From Vibrio natriegens NBRC 15636 = ATCC 14048 = DSM 759 (GTDB taxonomy: Bacteria; Pseudomonadota; Gammaproteobacteria; Enterobacterales; Vibrionaceae): DNA of 64,000 bases. Both the position numbers and the translations under genes were made by a program. The notes beneath the pieces were generated by a model, which was not told the DNA's origin, ran no database searches, and saw nothing but the letters and a program-made list of their open reading frames with translations. Shown in pieces: positions 33,989 through 43,159 of the stretch. The stretch lies in NCBI RefSeq assembly GCF_035621455.1, contig NZ_CP141823.1, positions 1,488,001-1,552,000 on the forward strand, given 5' to 3'. Each line of letters begins with the position of its first letter. Position 1 is the stretch's first letter.

Positions 33989-35248
33989 TTACTCATGAGT
34001 AATACCTAATTGTTTCAAATCCTGACTATCCTGTTGTTCTGCATACTGCGCAATAACCGGGAACTGAGTATGATCAATGCGCTCTGACCAGATATGCTTT
34101 GGAATATGGTTGAAGGTGTCTGCATAACTCGGTGTTATTTCGAGCACTAATCTGGCAATCCGATCAAGCTCTAGTGACTCAGTAGATGCAGGTAATTTCA
34201 GCACTGTGGCGGAAGCTTGCACAAGAGACTGCAAACTCGGATTCTGTTCACCTAATAACTCCGGAGTCAACAGATAAGGTTTTTGCTGGTCGCCAAGGTC
34301 GTAGTGACGTTGCAGAACCATGTACTTGTTTGGGATCGACTCTTGTGAGTTCCACCATTTGCCGTCGACGGCGGCTAATACCATTTTTGCTTGAGACTTA
34401 TCGACGATACCAAGTTCTTGCAGGCTTGCATTGAGAAGCAAGCTTACGTTTTGGTTATAGTCCCTTTCGTTCAATACCTTATGCTGTTGAATGAGGCTAA
34501 GTACTATTTTCGCGCCCAACATATTGGAATAGAGATCTTCGAGCGAGTAGGCTGAAATCGTTTCTGGCCATCCTGAAAAACTCGCGTAGCCGTGCCACTG
34601 GGCAATTTCGTGGGATTCCGCCTTGAAGTAGGCTAAACGCGCTGCAAGGTGAGCAGCAACAGACCACCTTTGCTCATCGGTTAGTAAAGACGCGTCGAAC
34701 GGGGTCATCTCGATATATCTTGGTCCTAATTCGGCTGGTAAATCAATGCGGTGGGCTTGACCCAAGTTAGCGAGTATCTCAAAAAATAATCCCATGGTGT
34801 CATCGGCGGTATCGCGTACATGGGCGAGGTCTATAAAGCCACCTTTCTGCGTGTATAAGATACCGTTATTTTCGCTGCCGCCATGGCCCAATGCCGATGA
34901 GGATGAAGGCGTGTAGTGATATATCCCGCTGGCAAACTTGTGCGGACCTATCTCCTCAAGTTCGACAATGTTGTTCAGTCGGAAAAAAGGGACTGGGACT
35001 GGCCCGAATTTAACTTTCTGCATATCCCCAAATGCACAGCACGGGCGAACGTTCTGCGGTACCGTCAATTGAGGGAAGCGAGACTCATCCAAATTCCAAT
35101 TCTGACTGGTCGTCACATTGCCTGCTAGCATATCTGCGGCCTGATTCGAAGTTGGCACAGCATGGGTTTCCCAATCAGTCGATGAGCATCCAGCCAGGAA
35201 GGTACATAGGGCGATCGTATAAAAGGGTTTAAAAAGTAAACGGTTCAT
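33989..35248 (-). CDS. DUF4056 outer-membrane lipoprotein
   Basis: A 419-aa lipoprotein with lipobox LAGC (Cys21). The body matches DUF4056: NVRPCCAFGDMQKVKFGPVPVPFFRLNNIVE, then GGFIDLAHVRDTADDTMGLFF, and HEIAQWHGYASFSGWPETISAYSLEDLYSNMLG. HVRDTAD and HEIAQWHG resemble metal-site-like segments, but no enzymatic activity is known. It is the last gene of a six-gene minus-strand operon, starting 5 bp after the barrel-protein stop. It probably works with the two outer-membrane proteins upstream. Confidence 0.85.
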   Translation of the reverse strand: MNRLLFKPFYTIALCTFLAGCSSTDWETHAVPTSNQAADMLAGNVTTSQNWNLDESRFPQLTVPQNVRPCCAFGDMQKVKFGPVPVPFFRLNNIVELEEIGPHKFASGIYHYTPSSSSALGHGGSENNGILYTQKGGFIDLAHVRDTADDTMGLFFEILANLGQAHRIDLPAELGPRYIEMTPFDASLLTDEQRWSVAAHLAARLAYFKAESHEIAQWHGYASFSGWPETISAYSLEDLYSNMLGAKIVLSLIQQHKVLNERDYNQNVSLLLNASLQELGIVDKSQAKMVLAAVDGKWWNSQESIPNKYMVLQRHYDLGDQQKPYLLTPELLGEQNPSLQSLVQASATVLKLPASTESLELDRIARLVLEITPSYADTFNHIPKHIWSERIDHTQFPVIAQYAEQQDSQDLKQLGITHE

Positions 35249-35253
35249 TTCAG

Positions 35254-36435
35254 TTAAAACGCTTCATTAATTGCAAAGTAAAAACCGCTTTGATCGTTAC
35301 CAAAGCCCATATCTAAACGCAGGTTAACTCGCTGCTTGATTTCAAATCGGTAGCCAACGCCGACAGAGTAAAGCCACTTGTCTTGACCCAGTTGATCAAA
35401 TTCCTCAGCCAATGTGCCGGCTCCTAACCAGTACACCATGCCATGGCGACCAGATAGCGGCTGCCGGTACTCCACTTGGGAAATAAGCATGTTTCTGTCG
35501 CGATATTGACCTTGTTCGTAGCCACGCAGCGCCTCTGCGCCTCCGAGCATCGCCATTTGATCCCAGCTCACGTCACCGAAATTAGATTCGGCACGCACCT
35601 GCCAGGCCAGAACCCCAGGAATTAACGATAGAGCGTGGTAGTCACTGTAATTGAACCTTACACGTTCAAAATCATTGTCTGAGCCTAATTCAGTACTGAA
35701 GTTCTGATATTCAAGCTCAATCAGCCTTCCTTTTGATGCATTAAGGGCAAAATCCCGTGAGTCATAAGTCACACTGAGCAAGCCGCCAATGTTACGCTGC
35801 GTTTCAGGAAATTCCGCAAAATCATCACCAATCCAAGGTGTGTTTGTGTTTTCTTGTTTGGCGTTGGACGCTTCATTATGGGAAAACGAGAGACCCATGC
35901 CTAAGTAGGTGTTAGGTAATATACGCGTCATACCAGTGATGGAGGCGGAATAACTGCGTCGGTTATAATCGACCCGTTCATTGTGCATTCCTGCGTCAAC
36001 CCCAAAGCCATGAAATACATCGGGAGAATCCGTTAATTCAGCGTCAACAAATAAACGGTATTGGTCGTTTTTTAGGTAGTTGGCATTATTGATCGATATC
36101 CCATAAGCGCCGTTGATTGACCCAAAACCGTTAATGGTAATCGAGCTTGGCTGTGAGTCCATATCGTTGATATCTGGCTTATAGAGACCAACTGCCGACA
36201 CGCCAATACCAAATTTTTTCTCCGGAGTATAAAAGGGCCCGGGCATGACACTCCAGTCGACGCCTTTTTTAGGATCGAACTGACCATCTGCGCCCAGCTC
36301 CAACAATAGATCCTCAAGCCACGCTTGATATTGCTGATACATGGTCTGTTCAAGCTGTTCTGGTTTTTGCTCTGTCTGCTCGGCGAGGGGTACCCCAGAC
36401 ATAAACAGACAAACAAGAGGGAGTGTTTTTTTCAT
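35254..36435 (-). CDS. BamA/TamA-like outer-membrane beta-barrel protein
   Basis: A 393-aa exported protein (signal peptide to about residue 19). The C-terminal part resembles the Omp85/surface-antigen barrel: alternating strands, RGYEQGQYRDRNMLISQVEYRQPL (RGY is the barrel-interior motif of Omp85 proteins), and a final aromatic residue in FAINEAF. No POTRA domains are apparent, so it is the short barrel-only type. The ATG at 36435 is used; TTG at 36444 is an alternative. It lies between an outer-membrane protein and a DUF4056 lipoprotein. Confidence 0.82.
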   Translation of the reverse strand: MKKTLPLVCLFMSGVPLAEQTEQKPEQLEQTMYQQYQAWLEDLLLELGADGQFDPKKGVDWSVMPGPFYTPEKKFGIGVSAVGLYKPDINDMDSQPSSITINGFGSINGAYGISINNANYLKNDQYRLFVDAELTDSPDVFHGFGVDAGMHNERVDYNRRSYSASITGMTRILPNTYLGMGLSFSHNEASNAKQENTNTPWIGDDFAEFPETQRNIGGLLSVTYDSRDFALNASKGRLIELEYQNFSTELGSDNDFERVRFNYSDYHALSLIPGVLAWQVRAESNFGDVSWDQMAMLGGAEALRGYEQGQYRDRNMLISQVEYRQPLSGRHGMVYWLGAGTLAEEFDQLGQDKWLYSVGVGYRFEIKQRVNLRLDMGFGNDQSGFYFAINEAF

Positions 36436-36447
36436 GATTTTCAATGC

Positions 36448-37350
36448 TTAGAATCGACGCCCTAGAGAAAAGAACAGAGTCTCACGTTCGCCAAATCCGG
36501 CTTCCATCAAGATCTCCCAGTCTTTGTTAAAGGCATATTGGAAACCAACCACGCCGTTCCAGTTCTCGTCAGCAGTTTGACTGACATTGAAGCCGGCATC
36601 TGGACTCAAGTGATCGACGAGTTCATGGATTTCTTTTGGTAGATTTAAGCTCTTTAGATCACCAGACAGTTCTTGTTGAACATGTTGATACATGGCACCA
36701 GCAAATACGCGCAGTTCGCGTCCGCCATCATATTGCCAGCGATACCCGACACGAGGTGCGGCAACGAAGGTTTTAATATTGCCATCAATAGCGGCAATGC
36801 TGGTGTAGGTGTAGTTCATATCGAGTAAAGCAAACCAATTTCCTATGCCTCCCGCCAACGTGGTACCTGCGCCATAGGTTCCGCCGTCCATATCCAGCTC
36901 AAATACGGCATTGTCCGGTAACTCGTCGCCTGCAGCATCCAGCAACGAGCACAGAGCTTTGTTTCCGATACCGTTCACAGAGGAAGCATCACAGCCGAGT
37001 GAGTTAATTTTTGCAGTACTGGTACCTTGGGTATAACCAATAATGCCGTAGATATTCATAAACGGAAAAATCCAGACATCTCCCCTCAGAGTAATATTTG
37101 AGCCTGTAAAATCGGCGTGGTTGGCATCAATATCAAGCGCGTCAAGTACAGGGTGTCCTGTCAAATCAATGCTGTTGACTGTAATAGGGTTGCTCATATC
37201 CATATAGGAAAGAGAAAGGCCGTAAGGCTTAGGTAGTGAATAGCCTCGCTTTTCAGCTTCATCACCCCAAATAGGGAAAAATGATTCTTGAGCAAAGCCC
37301 AATGGGGCAAATAGAACTGTCAAAAAAGCCAGTACGAAGTTTATTTTCAC
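36448..37350 (-). CDS. Outer-membrane beta-barrel protein of unknown specificity
   Basis: A 300-aa protein with a signal peptide (residues 1-20, ending GFA-QE). The mature chain is rich in alternating amphipathic strands, glycine and aromatics, ends in FSLGRRF with a terminal Phe, and has one Cys pair (GCDASSVNGIGNKALCS) that may form a disulfide loop. It starts with GTG at 37350, with GAGG upstream. It is co-oriented with the aaeB-like gene 75 bp upstream. The family is not firmly recognised. Confidence 0.75.
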   Translation of the reverse strand: MKINFVLAFLTVLFAPLGFAQESFFPIWGDEAEKRGYSLPKPYGLSLSYMDMSNPITVNSIDLTGHPVLDALDIDANHADFTGSNITLRGDVWIFPFMNIYGIIGYTQGTSTAKINSLGCDASSVNGIGNKALCSLLDAAGDELPDNAVFELDMDGGTYGAGTTLAGGIGNWFALLDMNYTYTSIAAIDGNIKTFVAAPRVGYRWQYDGGRELRVFAGAMYQHVQQELSGDLKSLNLPKEIHELVDHLSPDAGFNVSQTADENWNGVVGFQYAFNKDWEILMEAGFGERETLFFSLGRRF

Positions 37351-37424
37351 AATAGCATGTCCTCAAGTTAGTCAAATACCTCTTCCTTGAGGAAATCAGT
37401 AAATTTATTATGTTTAATGGTCTG

Positions 37425-38783
37425 TTATTTTAAATTTTGAGGTTTACAAAATAGATCTGAAAATAACTTCCCAATCAGAAGAAGAATTAAAATATTCGTC
37501 AGCATAAGAATTGGCGTTTCAATTTTATATGTTGGAGTCAGGTTTAAAGCGCCAGAGGTAAGTACGACCAATAGATTGATTCCTAGTATTCGATGAATCA
37601 TCATTTTTGGTGCTGAAAAAACCTCCCAAATCACTATTGTGTTAATGAAGTAGAATAGTGCTAACTGCCATAGTTCGGTCATTAGGGGCATCAAAAACAC
37701 ATACTCCAGTAAAATTACCGTTCCAGTACCTATTACGCCGAAGAAGGCATCTTTGAGTACACTCGGCGGCATTGTCGGCAAGATGCAAGAAAAAGCAGCT
37801 GCAATCATTGGGAAAATTGAACCACCAGGTACCGGGAGATAAATCCAAACGAGTAATGATGTTACGAACATCGACACACCATGAAAAACTTTACGTCTAT
37901 CGTCTTTGAAATGTTGGGTAAGTGTCCGTTTCTTCTGGTGAATTGATATTTTGACACTTTCAGTTTTATTGCTGTTTTTAAAGCCGATAAGAGACGTTTG
38001 AGGCTTATCTACATAAAAGTTTTCTAATTTTTCTGCCAACACTTTCCATTCAGCGCTGTTTTCATTCGAGTTATTCACTCGACTCAGTAGTCTTTCTTGG
38101 ATATGAGTCATTTCATTGACTCGATCAAGCCAAACTCGTCTGTGCTGCCTTAGTTGATAGCTGTCCTTTAATGGCAAGTTTAATAGCTGATATAGCTTAT
38201 TAATATTACCCGCATTAGCTTCAAGCGCTTCAATATTAAAGTTGTGCTTATTTTTTAATTCTTCAAGTAACAGAGTTCGACTATTTTCAAAATTCTGGAT
38301 AAAATTTTGTTCGGTATTAATAGGCCAAACAATTCTATAAACAACAGAAAACGTTATTACACCTAGTACCGTTTCTTGAAGACGTAATATTGCGAAGTGA
38401 AATATAGTTTGATCATCAAATTGACCCATGCAAGCGACGATGGAGCATACTGTAAAAGCCATCGAAAATATGTATCCATATTTCTCGTCGCTTGACATAA
38501 AAATACATAACCCAAGAAACATGGTTAGAAAACTCAGGAACAAGAAAGGATCCTGGGGAAACGTACCAATTAAGAACAGCGCATAAGCGATACCGACTAG
38601 CGTTCCCCACACACGGTTGTGTCCTTTATGAATGGAATGGGCATAGCTCTCGTTCAATGCCATAACCACAACTGCAATTGCAGCCCAGTACGGTTTTTCC
38701 CACTGGAACCATAGCGCAAGACTGAGCGCAATCACGATAGATAGCGCGACTTTAATGGCTTCTTTGGAAGAGGCATTGAGCAT
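37425..38783 (-). CDS. aaeB: FUSC-family inner-membrane efflux protein (AaeB-like)
   Basis: A 452-aa protein with two membrane bundles (about residues 10-160 and 305-450) split by a cytoplasmic helical region (about 165-300), the layout of FUSC/AaeB aromatic-acid efflux proteins. LWFQWEKPYWAAIAVVVMALN at the N-terminus is the FUSC signature and is repeated in weaker form near 315-345. It is shorter than E. coli AaeB (about 650 aa). It sits 12 bp after the AaeA-like gene. Substrates are probably aromatic or weak acids; that is by analogy. Confidence 0.88.
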   Translation of the reverse strand: MLNASSKEAIKVALSIVIALSLALWFQWEKPYWAAIAVVVMALNESYAHSIHKGHNRVWGTLVGIAYALFLIGTFPQDPFLFLSFLTMFLGLCIFMSSDEKYGYIFSMAFTVCSIVACMGQFDDQTIFHFAILRLQETVLGVITFSVVYRIVWPINTEQNFIQNFENSRTLLLEELKNKHNFNIEALEANAGNINKLYQLLNLPLKDSYQLRQHRRVWLDRVNEMTHIQERLLSRVNNSNENSAEWKVLAEKLENFYVDKPQTSLIGFKNSNKTESVKISIHQKKRTLTQHFKDDRRKVFHGVSMFVTSLLVWIYLPVPGGSIFPMIAAAFSCILPTMPPSVLKDAFFGVIGTGTVILLEYVFLMPLMTELWQLALFYFINTIVIWEVFSAPKMMIHRILGINLLVVLTSGALNLTPTYKIETPILMLTNILILLLIGKLFSDLFCKPQNLK

Positions 38784-38795
38784 GGTATTTACCTA

Positions 38796-39659
38796 TTAGT
38801 GTTTCATGATTTTGATGGATGCTGTCATGCCGACACGTAGCTGTAGACCCTCAGGGATCTCGTCCAGTGTTACCTTGACTGGAATTCGTTGAGCCAGGCG
38901 TATCCACTGAAAGTTAGGGTTTACATTAGGCAGGAGATCGTTGCCCGTAGTACCATCTTTTTTAGCGATGCCGAAACCAATACTTTTAATCTTGCCTTCT
39001 AACAGCACATCATCGCGCATCAGTAACGTCACGTAGGCTCGGTCGTCTGGATTAATACCCGCTAAGTCAGTTTCTTTAAAGTAGCCTTCAATCCAAAAGC
39101 TGTTCTCATCAATAAGAGCAACGACTGGAGAGTTGGCCACCACTTGTGAACCTGCCTGAACATTTAAGTTGGTAATGAATCCGTCAGTTGGCGCGTAAAT
39201 TTTGGTGTAATCGAGGTTAAGTTGTGCTTCCTCGATCGTTGCTTTGGCCAGTTCTACGTTTGCTGCTGAGGTTTCGACGGCGTTTGCTAAATTGCTTAGC
39301 GTTAAGGCCGGTACGGCACCAGGACTACGCTTTGCGAGATTAATGGCGCGTAGTTCTTCATTTTTCGCTTTAGCCAGGAGTGCAGAGGCTTGCTTCTTGC
39401 TTGCCAACGCTTTGTTGTATGTCGCTTGGTAGATGCTTGGGTCAATCTCAAATAGCAAATCGCCTTTTTTAACTTTTGAGTTATCAGCTACGTATACGTT
39501 TGTTACCTGTCCTGTGACGCGCGGTGTTACCGAGATGACATAAGCACTGACTTGACCGTCTCTTGTCCACGGATTATTCGCGTATGTTTCGTAGTAGGAA
39601 TAGGCCACAGCTCCTGCCCCACAAAGCAATAACAGACTAATTAGATAACGTTTAATCAC
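38796..39659 (-). CDS. aaeA: HlyD-type membrane fusion protein (AaeA-like)
   Basis: A 287-aa periplasmic adaptor anchored by one N-terminal helix (residues about 5-22). It has the lipoyl/barrel-sandwich halves (YVISVTPRVTGQVTNVYVADNSKVKKGDLLFEIDPS and LDYTKIYAPTDGFITNLNVQAGSQV) around a short helical hairpin, then a beta-barrel domain. It links the FUSC pump to an outer-membrane channel. It starts with GTG at 39659. No tolC-like gene is present in this operon, so TolC from elsewhere or the operon's own outer-membrane proteins would be needed. Confidence 0.92.
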   Translation of the reverse strand: MIKRYLISLLLLCGAGAVAYSYYETYANNPWTRDGQVSAYVISVTPRVTGQVTNVYVADNSKVKKGDLLFEIDPSIYQATYNKALASKKQASALLAKAKNEELRAINLAKRSPGAVPALTLSNLANAVETSAANVELAKATIEEAQLNLDYTKIYAPTDGFITNLNVQAGSQVVANSPVVALIDENSFWIEGYFKETDLAGINPDDRAYVTLLMRDDVLLEGKIKSIGFGIAKKDGTTGNDLLPNVNPNFQWIRLAQRIPVKVTLDEIPEGLQLRVGMTASIKIMKH

Positions 39660-39671
39660 GGTGAACTTACC

Positions 39672-39884
39672 TCAGAATATCGTAATAAATTGGCCGATAA
39701 CGCCAGTGAAAATAACAATTAAACTCAGCTCAGCTATCGCTGGGAACGCCACATGTTTGTGTAGGCCCAAACGAACAGCGAAGGATGTAACTAGTGTGGT
39801 CAGAACGTAAGCCAATCCGATCACCAGCAACAATGGGGGGAAGTAAATCTCGCCCCACACGAGTTCATGCGGCATTGGGTTCAT
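39672..39884 (-). CDS. aaeX: DUF1656 small membrane protein (AaeX-like)
   Basis: A 70-aa protein with two hydrophobic helices (about 15-35 and 48-68) matching DUF1656/AaeX: HELVWGEIYFPPLL at the N-terminus is characteristic. It is the first gene of the efflux operon; GAGG lies nine bases before the ATG. Function in the pump is unknown. The 60 bp upstream contain a palindromic element shared with 48990-49021. Confidence 0.88.
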   Translation of the reverse strand: MNPMPHELVWGEIYFPPLLLVIGLAYVLTTLVTSFAVRLGLHKHVAFPAIAELSLIVIFTGVIGQFITIF

Positions 39885-40267
39885 GGGTTGTGCCTCAGAG
39901 TTATTTGATGGGACAAATATAAAGGAAGTGATCTACTTCAAATAATCGCTTATGTAGGATGACATCCATCATGTTTGGGGCGTGCAACCATCACTCGTTT
40001 TTCATTCAGAGGTCGATGCCTTGATGTTGAAGAGGAACTTTTGGTGCATTTCTTTGGCCATTAGTGCGTTTTGAATGGCGAGGTGAACTCATGACAAAGA
40101 TCATATTCTCCGGAATTAACATGATTAATTAATCAATTAGACTCATCACGACAACTGAAACCTTGAAACGTTGGCTAAGCTTAATCGAGGTAAGTATCCG
40201 CAGTTTTTACTCTGTATTGAGTGATTTTTCGCAATGTGGGTGTGTGTTTATTGGTGAGTGGAAGTCT
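39885..40267. promoter_or_regulatory. Divergent promoter region of aae-type and MCE operons
   Basis: No gene is seen. AATCGCTTATGTAGGA (39944-39959), followed by GACATCC, is a partly palindromic box 60 bp before aaeX. Its near-copy lies reversed at 49006-49021. An AT-rich ATTAATTAATCAAT tract near 40122-40136 may be part of the MCE promoter. GGAAG precedes the MlaE start at 40268. Confidence 0.5.
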
Positions 40268-41341
40268 ATGAATGAAAGCAATTTAGAAATTGAGTTGGCT
40301 GATAGCATTACTTCTGCTGTTGTTGGAGAGCTTTGGGATAAAGCGAACAAGCTTCTCGATTCACACCCAAATTCTCCCATCGTGGTAGACGCGAGCAATC
40401 TCACCTTTATTGACATCTCTGGTGTCGCATTCTTATCGGATTTACAAACCCGATTTCGTGCTCCTGGCGCTGAAATTTCCATAATTGGCCTCAAACCTAG
40501 TTTGGCAGAGCTTGTTCCCCCTGTGCCCACGAGGAGTACGTCTGCCAACGTTAAAAGAAAAAGTGTTTTTTTCGAGCGTGTCGGGCAAGCAACGATGGAA
40601 ATGCTCGTTTATGTCGGTTCTGTCGTTAAGTTTATCAAAGAGTGCGTACTGGTTTTTAAGATAGGAATACGTGGGAGGAAAAACGTCAACTGGGCGACCG
40701 TTTCGAATATTTCGACAAGGGCAGGGGCGGATGCGGTCCCTATCATTCTGTTAATTGGCTTTCTAATGGGAGTCATCATTGCCTTTGAAATTGGCTTAGT
40801 TGCTCAACAATTTGGTGCAGTTCTGTTCGTAGCGGATGGGATTGGGATATCCATGTTTAGAGAGTTAGGCCCATTGATGACGGCGATCGTTTTCGCAGGT
40901 CGTACTGGTGCGGCATTCGCCGCGGAGATTGGGACACAGAAAGTCAATGAAGAGATAAACGCACTGCGCACCTTTGGGATAAGTCCTGTGGAGTTTCTCG
41001 TCATACCTCGCATCTATGCCTCCGTTATCGTTCTCCCTCTATTGACCATACTTGCCGACATTGTCGGTGTTTTCGGTGGTGCCCTTGTCTTACTGAAGTT
41101 CGATATAAGTTTCGTCCAATATTACAACCAACTTTTAAATGCACTTTCTGCTTGGGACTTGATATTTGGCTTGGTAAAGGCGACCACTTTTGGGTTCATT
41201 ATTGCAGTCATCGGTTGTGAGCGGGGGTTAGCCACTGGCCAAGGTTCGACTTCGGTCGGCTTGGCGGCAACAAGCGCAGTGGTGAGCAGCATCATATGGA
41301 TAGTCGTGATTGATGGCTTCTTTACCGTATTACTAACCTGA
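40268..41341 (+). CDS. MlaE-family lipid ABC permease with N-terminal STAS domain
   Basis: A 357-aa protein. Residues about 1-95 form a STAS-like domain (IVVDASNLTFIDISGVAFLSDLQ). The rest is the MlaE permease with five or so helices and the family blocks RELGPLMTAIVFAGRTGAAFAAEIGTQKVNEEI and GCERGLATGQGSTSVG. It belongs to an MCE lipid transporter, with ATPase, MCE protein and lipoprotein encoded next. The STAS domain is a separate small protein (MlaB) in the classical Mla system; here it is fused. The start at 40268 has GGAAG upstream; the open frame to 40163 lacks homology. Confidence 0.92.
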   Translation: MNESNLEIELADSITSAVVGELWDKANKLLDSHPNSPIVVDASNLTFIDISGVAFLSDLQTRFRAPGAEISIIGLKPSLAELVPPVPTRSTSANVKRKSVFFERVGQATMEMLVYVGSVVKFIKECVLVFKIGIRGRKNVNWATVSNISTRAGADAVPIILLIGFLMGVIIAFEIGLVAQQFGAVLFVADGIGISMFRELGPLMTAIVFAGRTGAAFAAEIGTQKVNEEINALRTFGISPVEFLVIPRIYASVIVLPLLTILADIVGVFGGALVLLKFDISFVQYYNQLLNALSAWDLIFGLVKATTFGFIIAVIGCERGLATGQGSTSVGLAATSAVVSSIIWIVVIDGFFTVLLT

Positions 41342-41350
41342 GGGTGTCCA

Positions 41351-42157
41351 ATGAATTCGGCATTCAATGATCCAGATAAAGATGATGCAGTCGTGGTCAC
41401 CGGCTTAAAAATGGGGTACGGCGATAAAATCCTGCTAGAAGACGCCAGCTTTAATGTAAGGCGTGGTGAGGTTCTCGTTATCTTAGGTGGTTCGGGCTGC
41501 GGAAAATCCAGTCTAATGAAACACATTATTGGTTTGTATGAGCCAATGTCTGGCGACATATCCATTAATGGCAAGAGTATCGTTCATGCGGGACAGTCGG
41601 AGAAGTCATCCATTCAGCGCGAGCTTGGTGTTATGTATCAGAGCGGCGCGTTGTTTGGATCATTAAACATATTAGAAAATGTTCGTTTCCCTTTAGATGA
41701 ATTTACCGACCTCGGTCTGCCAGAGAAAAATAAAATTGCCCGGACATTATTAGAGTTGTTAGAGATGGGGCATTCAGCGGAACTCATGCCAAGTCAGCTC
41801 TCTGGAGGGATGCTCAAGCGAGCCGGTATTGCCAGGGCCATGGCGATTGGGGCGAATATTTTGATTTTGGATGAACCGTCGGCAGGCTTAGACCCAATCA
41901 CTGCGGCGAACTTAGATCAAACCATTTTAAATTTGAGAGAGAGTTTGGGATACACATTCATCATCGTGACGCATGAGCTGCAAAGTATTTTTTCTATCGC
42001 CGATAGGGCAATCATGCTCGACCCTATATCGAGAAGCATTATCGCAGAGGGCAGCCCTAAAGATTTACGAGATAACAGTAAAGATACGCGGGTTCGCCAG
42101 TTTTTCAATCGGCAGCCAGATGCACTAAAACAAGAGAGTGAGCTAAGTAATGGATGA
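41351..42157 (+). CDS. MlaF-like ABC transporter ATPase
   Basis: A 268-aa ABC ATPase. Walker A is GGSGCGKSS (about 46-54), the signature is LSGGMLKRAGIARA, and Walker B is LILDEPSAGLDP. GVMYQSGALFGSLNILENV is typical of MlaF/Ttg2A. It energises the MlaE-type permease encoded 9 bp upstream. The C-terminus overlaps the MCE gene by 8 bp, so translation is coupled. Confidence 0.94.
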   Translation: MNSAFNDPDKDDAVVVTGLKMGYGDKILLEDASFNVRRGEVLVILGGSGCGKSSLMKHIIGLYEPMSGDISINGKSIVHAGQSEKSSIQRELGVMYQSGALFGSLNILENVRFPLDEFTDLGLPEKNKIARTLLELLEMGHSAELMPSQLSGGMLKRAGIARAMAIGANILILDEPSAGLDPITAANLDQTILNLRESLGYTFIIVTHELQSIFSIADRAIMLDPISRSIIAEGSPKDLRDNSKDTRVRQFFNRQPDALKQESELSNG

Positions 42158-43121
42158 TTCAAAAGGCAGTTATAAATTAGGGCTGTTTGTGGTTTCGGCG
42201 TTAATCTCGCTATTTGTTGTCCTGTTCATTTTGGAAGGAAGGAGCTTATTTGAGCCCAAGATGATAGTCGAGACTTACTTTGATGAGTCAGTCTCAGGAC
42301 TTGATGTAGGCGCGCCCGTGAGGTTCAGAGGGATTACGGCAGGGGAGGTGGTATCGATTGAGCTCTCCGATGCTATCTATGAATCGGATGTACCAAGAGA
42401 AAACAGAAGGTCATATGTTGTGGTTCGTAGTGAAATTACTGGTGCTAAAAAGACAGTTGCTGAGTGGGACATGAGTGTTCAAGTGGCCATCGATCGTGGG
42501 CTGAGAGCGACAACTCAGTTAGCTGGTATCACTGGCCAACAGTTCCTATCGTTTGACTTTATATCAACAGAGAAAGGCTTGAGCTTTGATTGGACTCCAG
42601 AATACCCCTATGTACCATCGACAAAAAGCTCTACAGGTAAAATTGTTTCCGGCATACAGAACCTCATTGACCGTTTGGACGAGGCAGATATCAATACACT
42701 GGTAAGCAATATCAATATGCTAATTGAGACTCTCGACGGCAGCATTGGGCAGATAGATGTTGAAAGTCTGAATGTGCAGTTGATAGAGCTATTGAAGAAC
42801 ACGAACCAAATGGTGAAAAGTGTTGATGGCGTGGTTTCGGACGCTGAAATTAAAGCGATCATGTCATCCGTTGCGCAGATCAGTAAAAAGCTAAATACGA
42901 CCCTCAATAATGGGGGAGAGCTGAATCAATTAATCAATGATTTAGACCGAGCTGCTGTCAGGCTAGACGTCATTATGGCCGACAATCAGTCAGATATTAA
43001 TTATGTAATAAAAGACCTCAGGGTCACGGTGGAAAATCTAAAGGACTTTTCGGAGACTTTGAAGAGTCAGCCATCTAGCATCATATTTAGTGCTGAGCCC
43101 GAGAAGTTGAAGCTGGATTGA
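42150..43121 (+). CDS. MCE-domain protein (MlaD/PqiB-like, single domain)
   Basis: A 323-aa protein with one N-terminal membrane helix (about 8-28), one MCE domain (about 38-120: VETYFDESVSGLDVGAPVRFRGITAGEV), and a long helical C-terminal region (about 150-310) that could form a needle-like tunnel as in LetB/PqiB or mycobacterial MCE proteins. It binds lipid between inner and outer membranes. It is longer than classical MlaD (about 180 aa), which marks this as a separate system from the core Mla pathway. Confidence 0.91.
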   Translation: MDDSKGSYKLGLFVVSALISLFVVLFILEGRSLFEPKMIVETYFDESVSGLDVGAPVRFRGITAGEVVSIELSDAIYESDVPRENRRSYVVVRSEITGAKKTVAEWDMSVQVAIDRGLRATTQLAGITGQQFLSFDFISTEKGLSFDWTPEYPYVPSTKSSTGKIVSGIQNLIDRLDEADINTLVSNINMLIETLDGSIGQIDVESLNVQLIELLKNTNQMVKSVDGVVSDAEIKAIMSSVAQISKKLNTTLNNGGELNQLINDLDRAAVRLDVIMADNQSDINYVIKDLRVTVENLKDFSETLKSQPSSIIFSAEPEKLKLD

Positions 43122-43159
43122 TAATTTAAACATACATAATCAAACAAGTGTGGTCAGTT

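Noticed and set aside
40163..40267. N-terminal extension of the MlaE-type protein
   Set aside because: The extra 35 residues show no family resemblance, and a good ribosome site supports the ATG at 40268.
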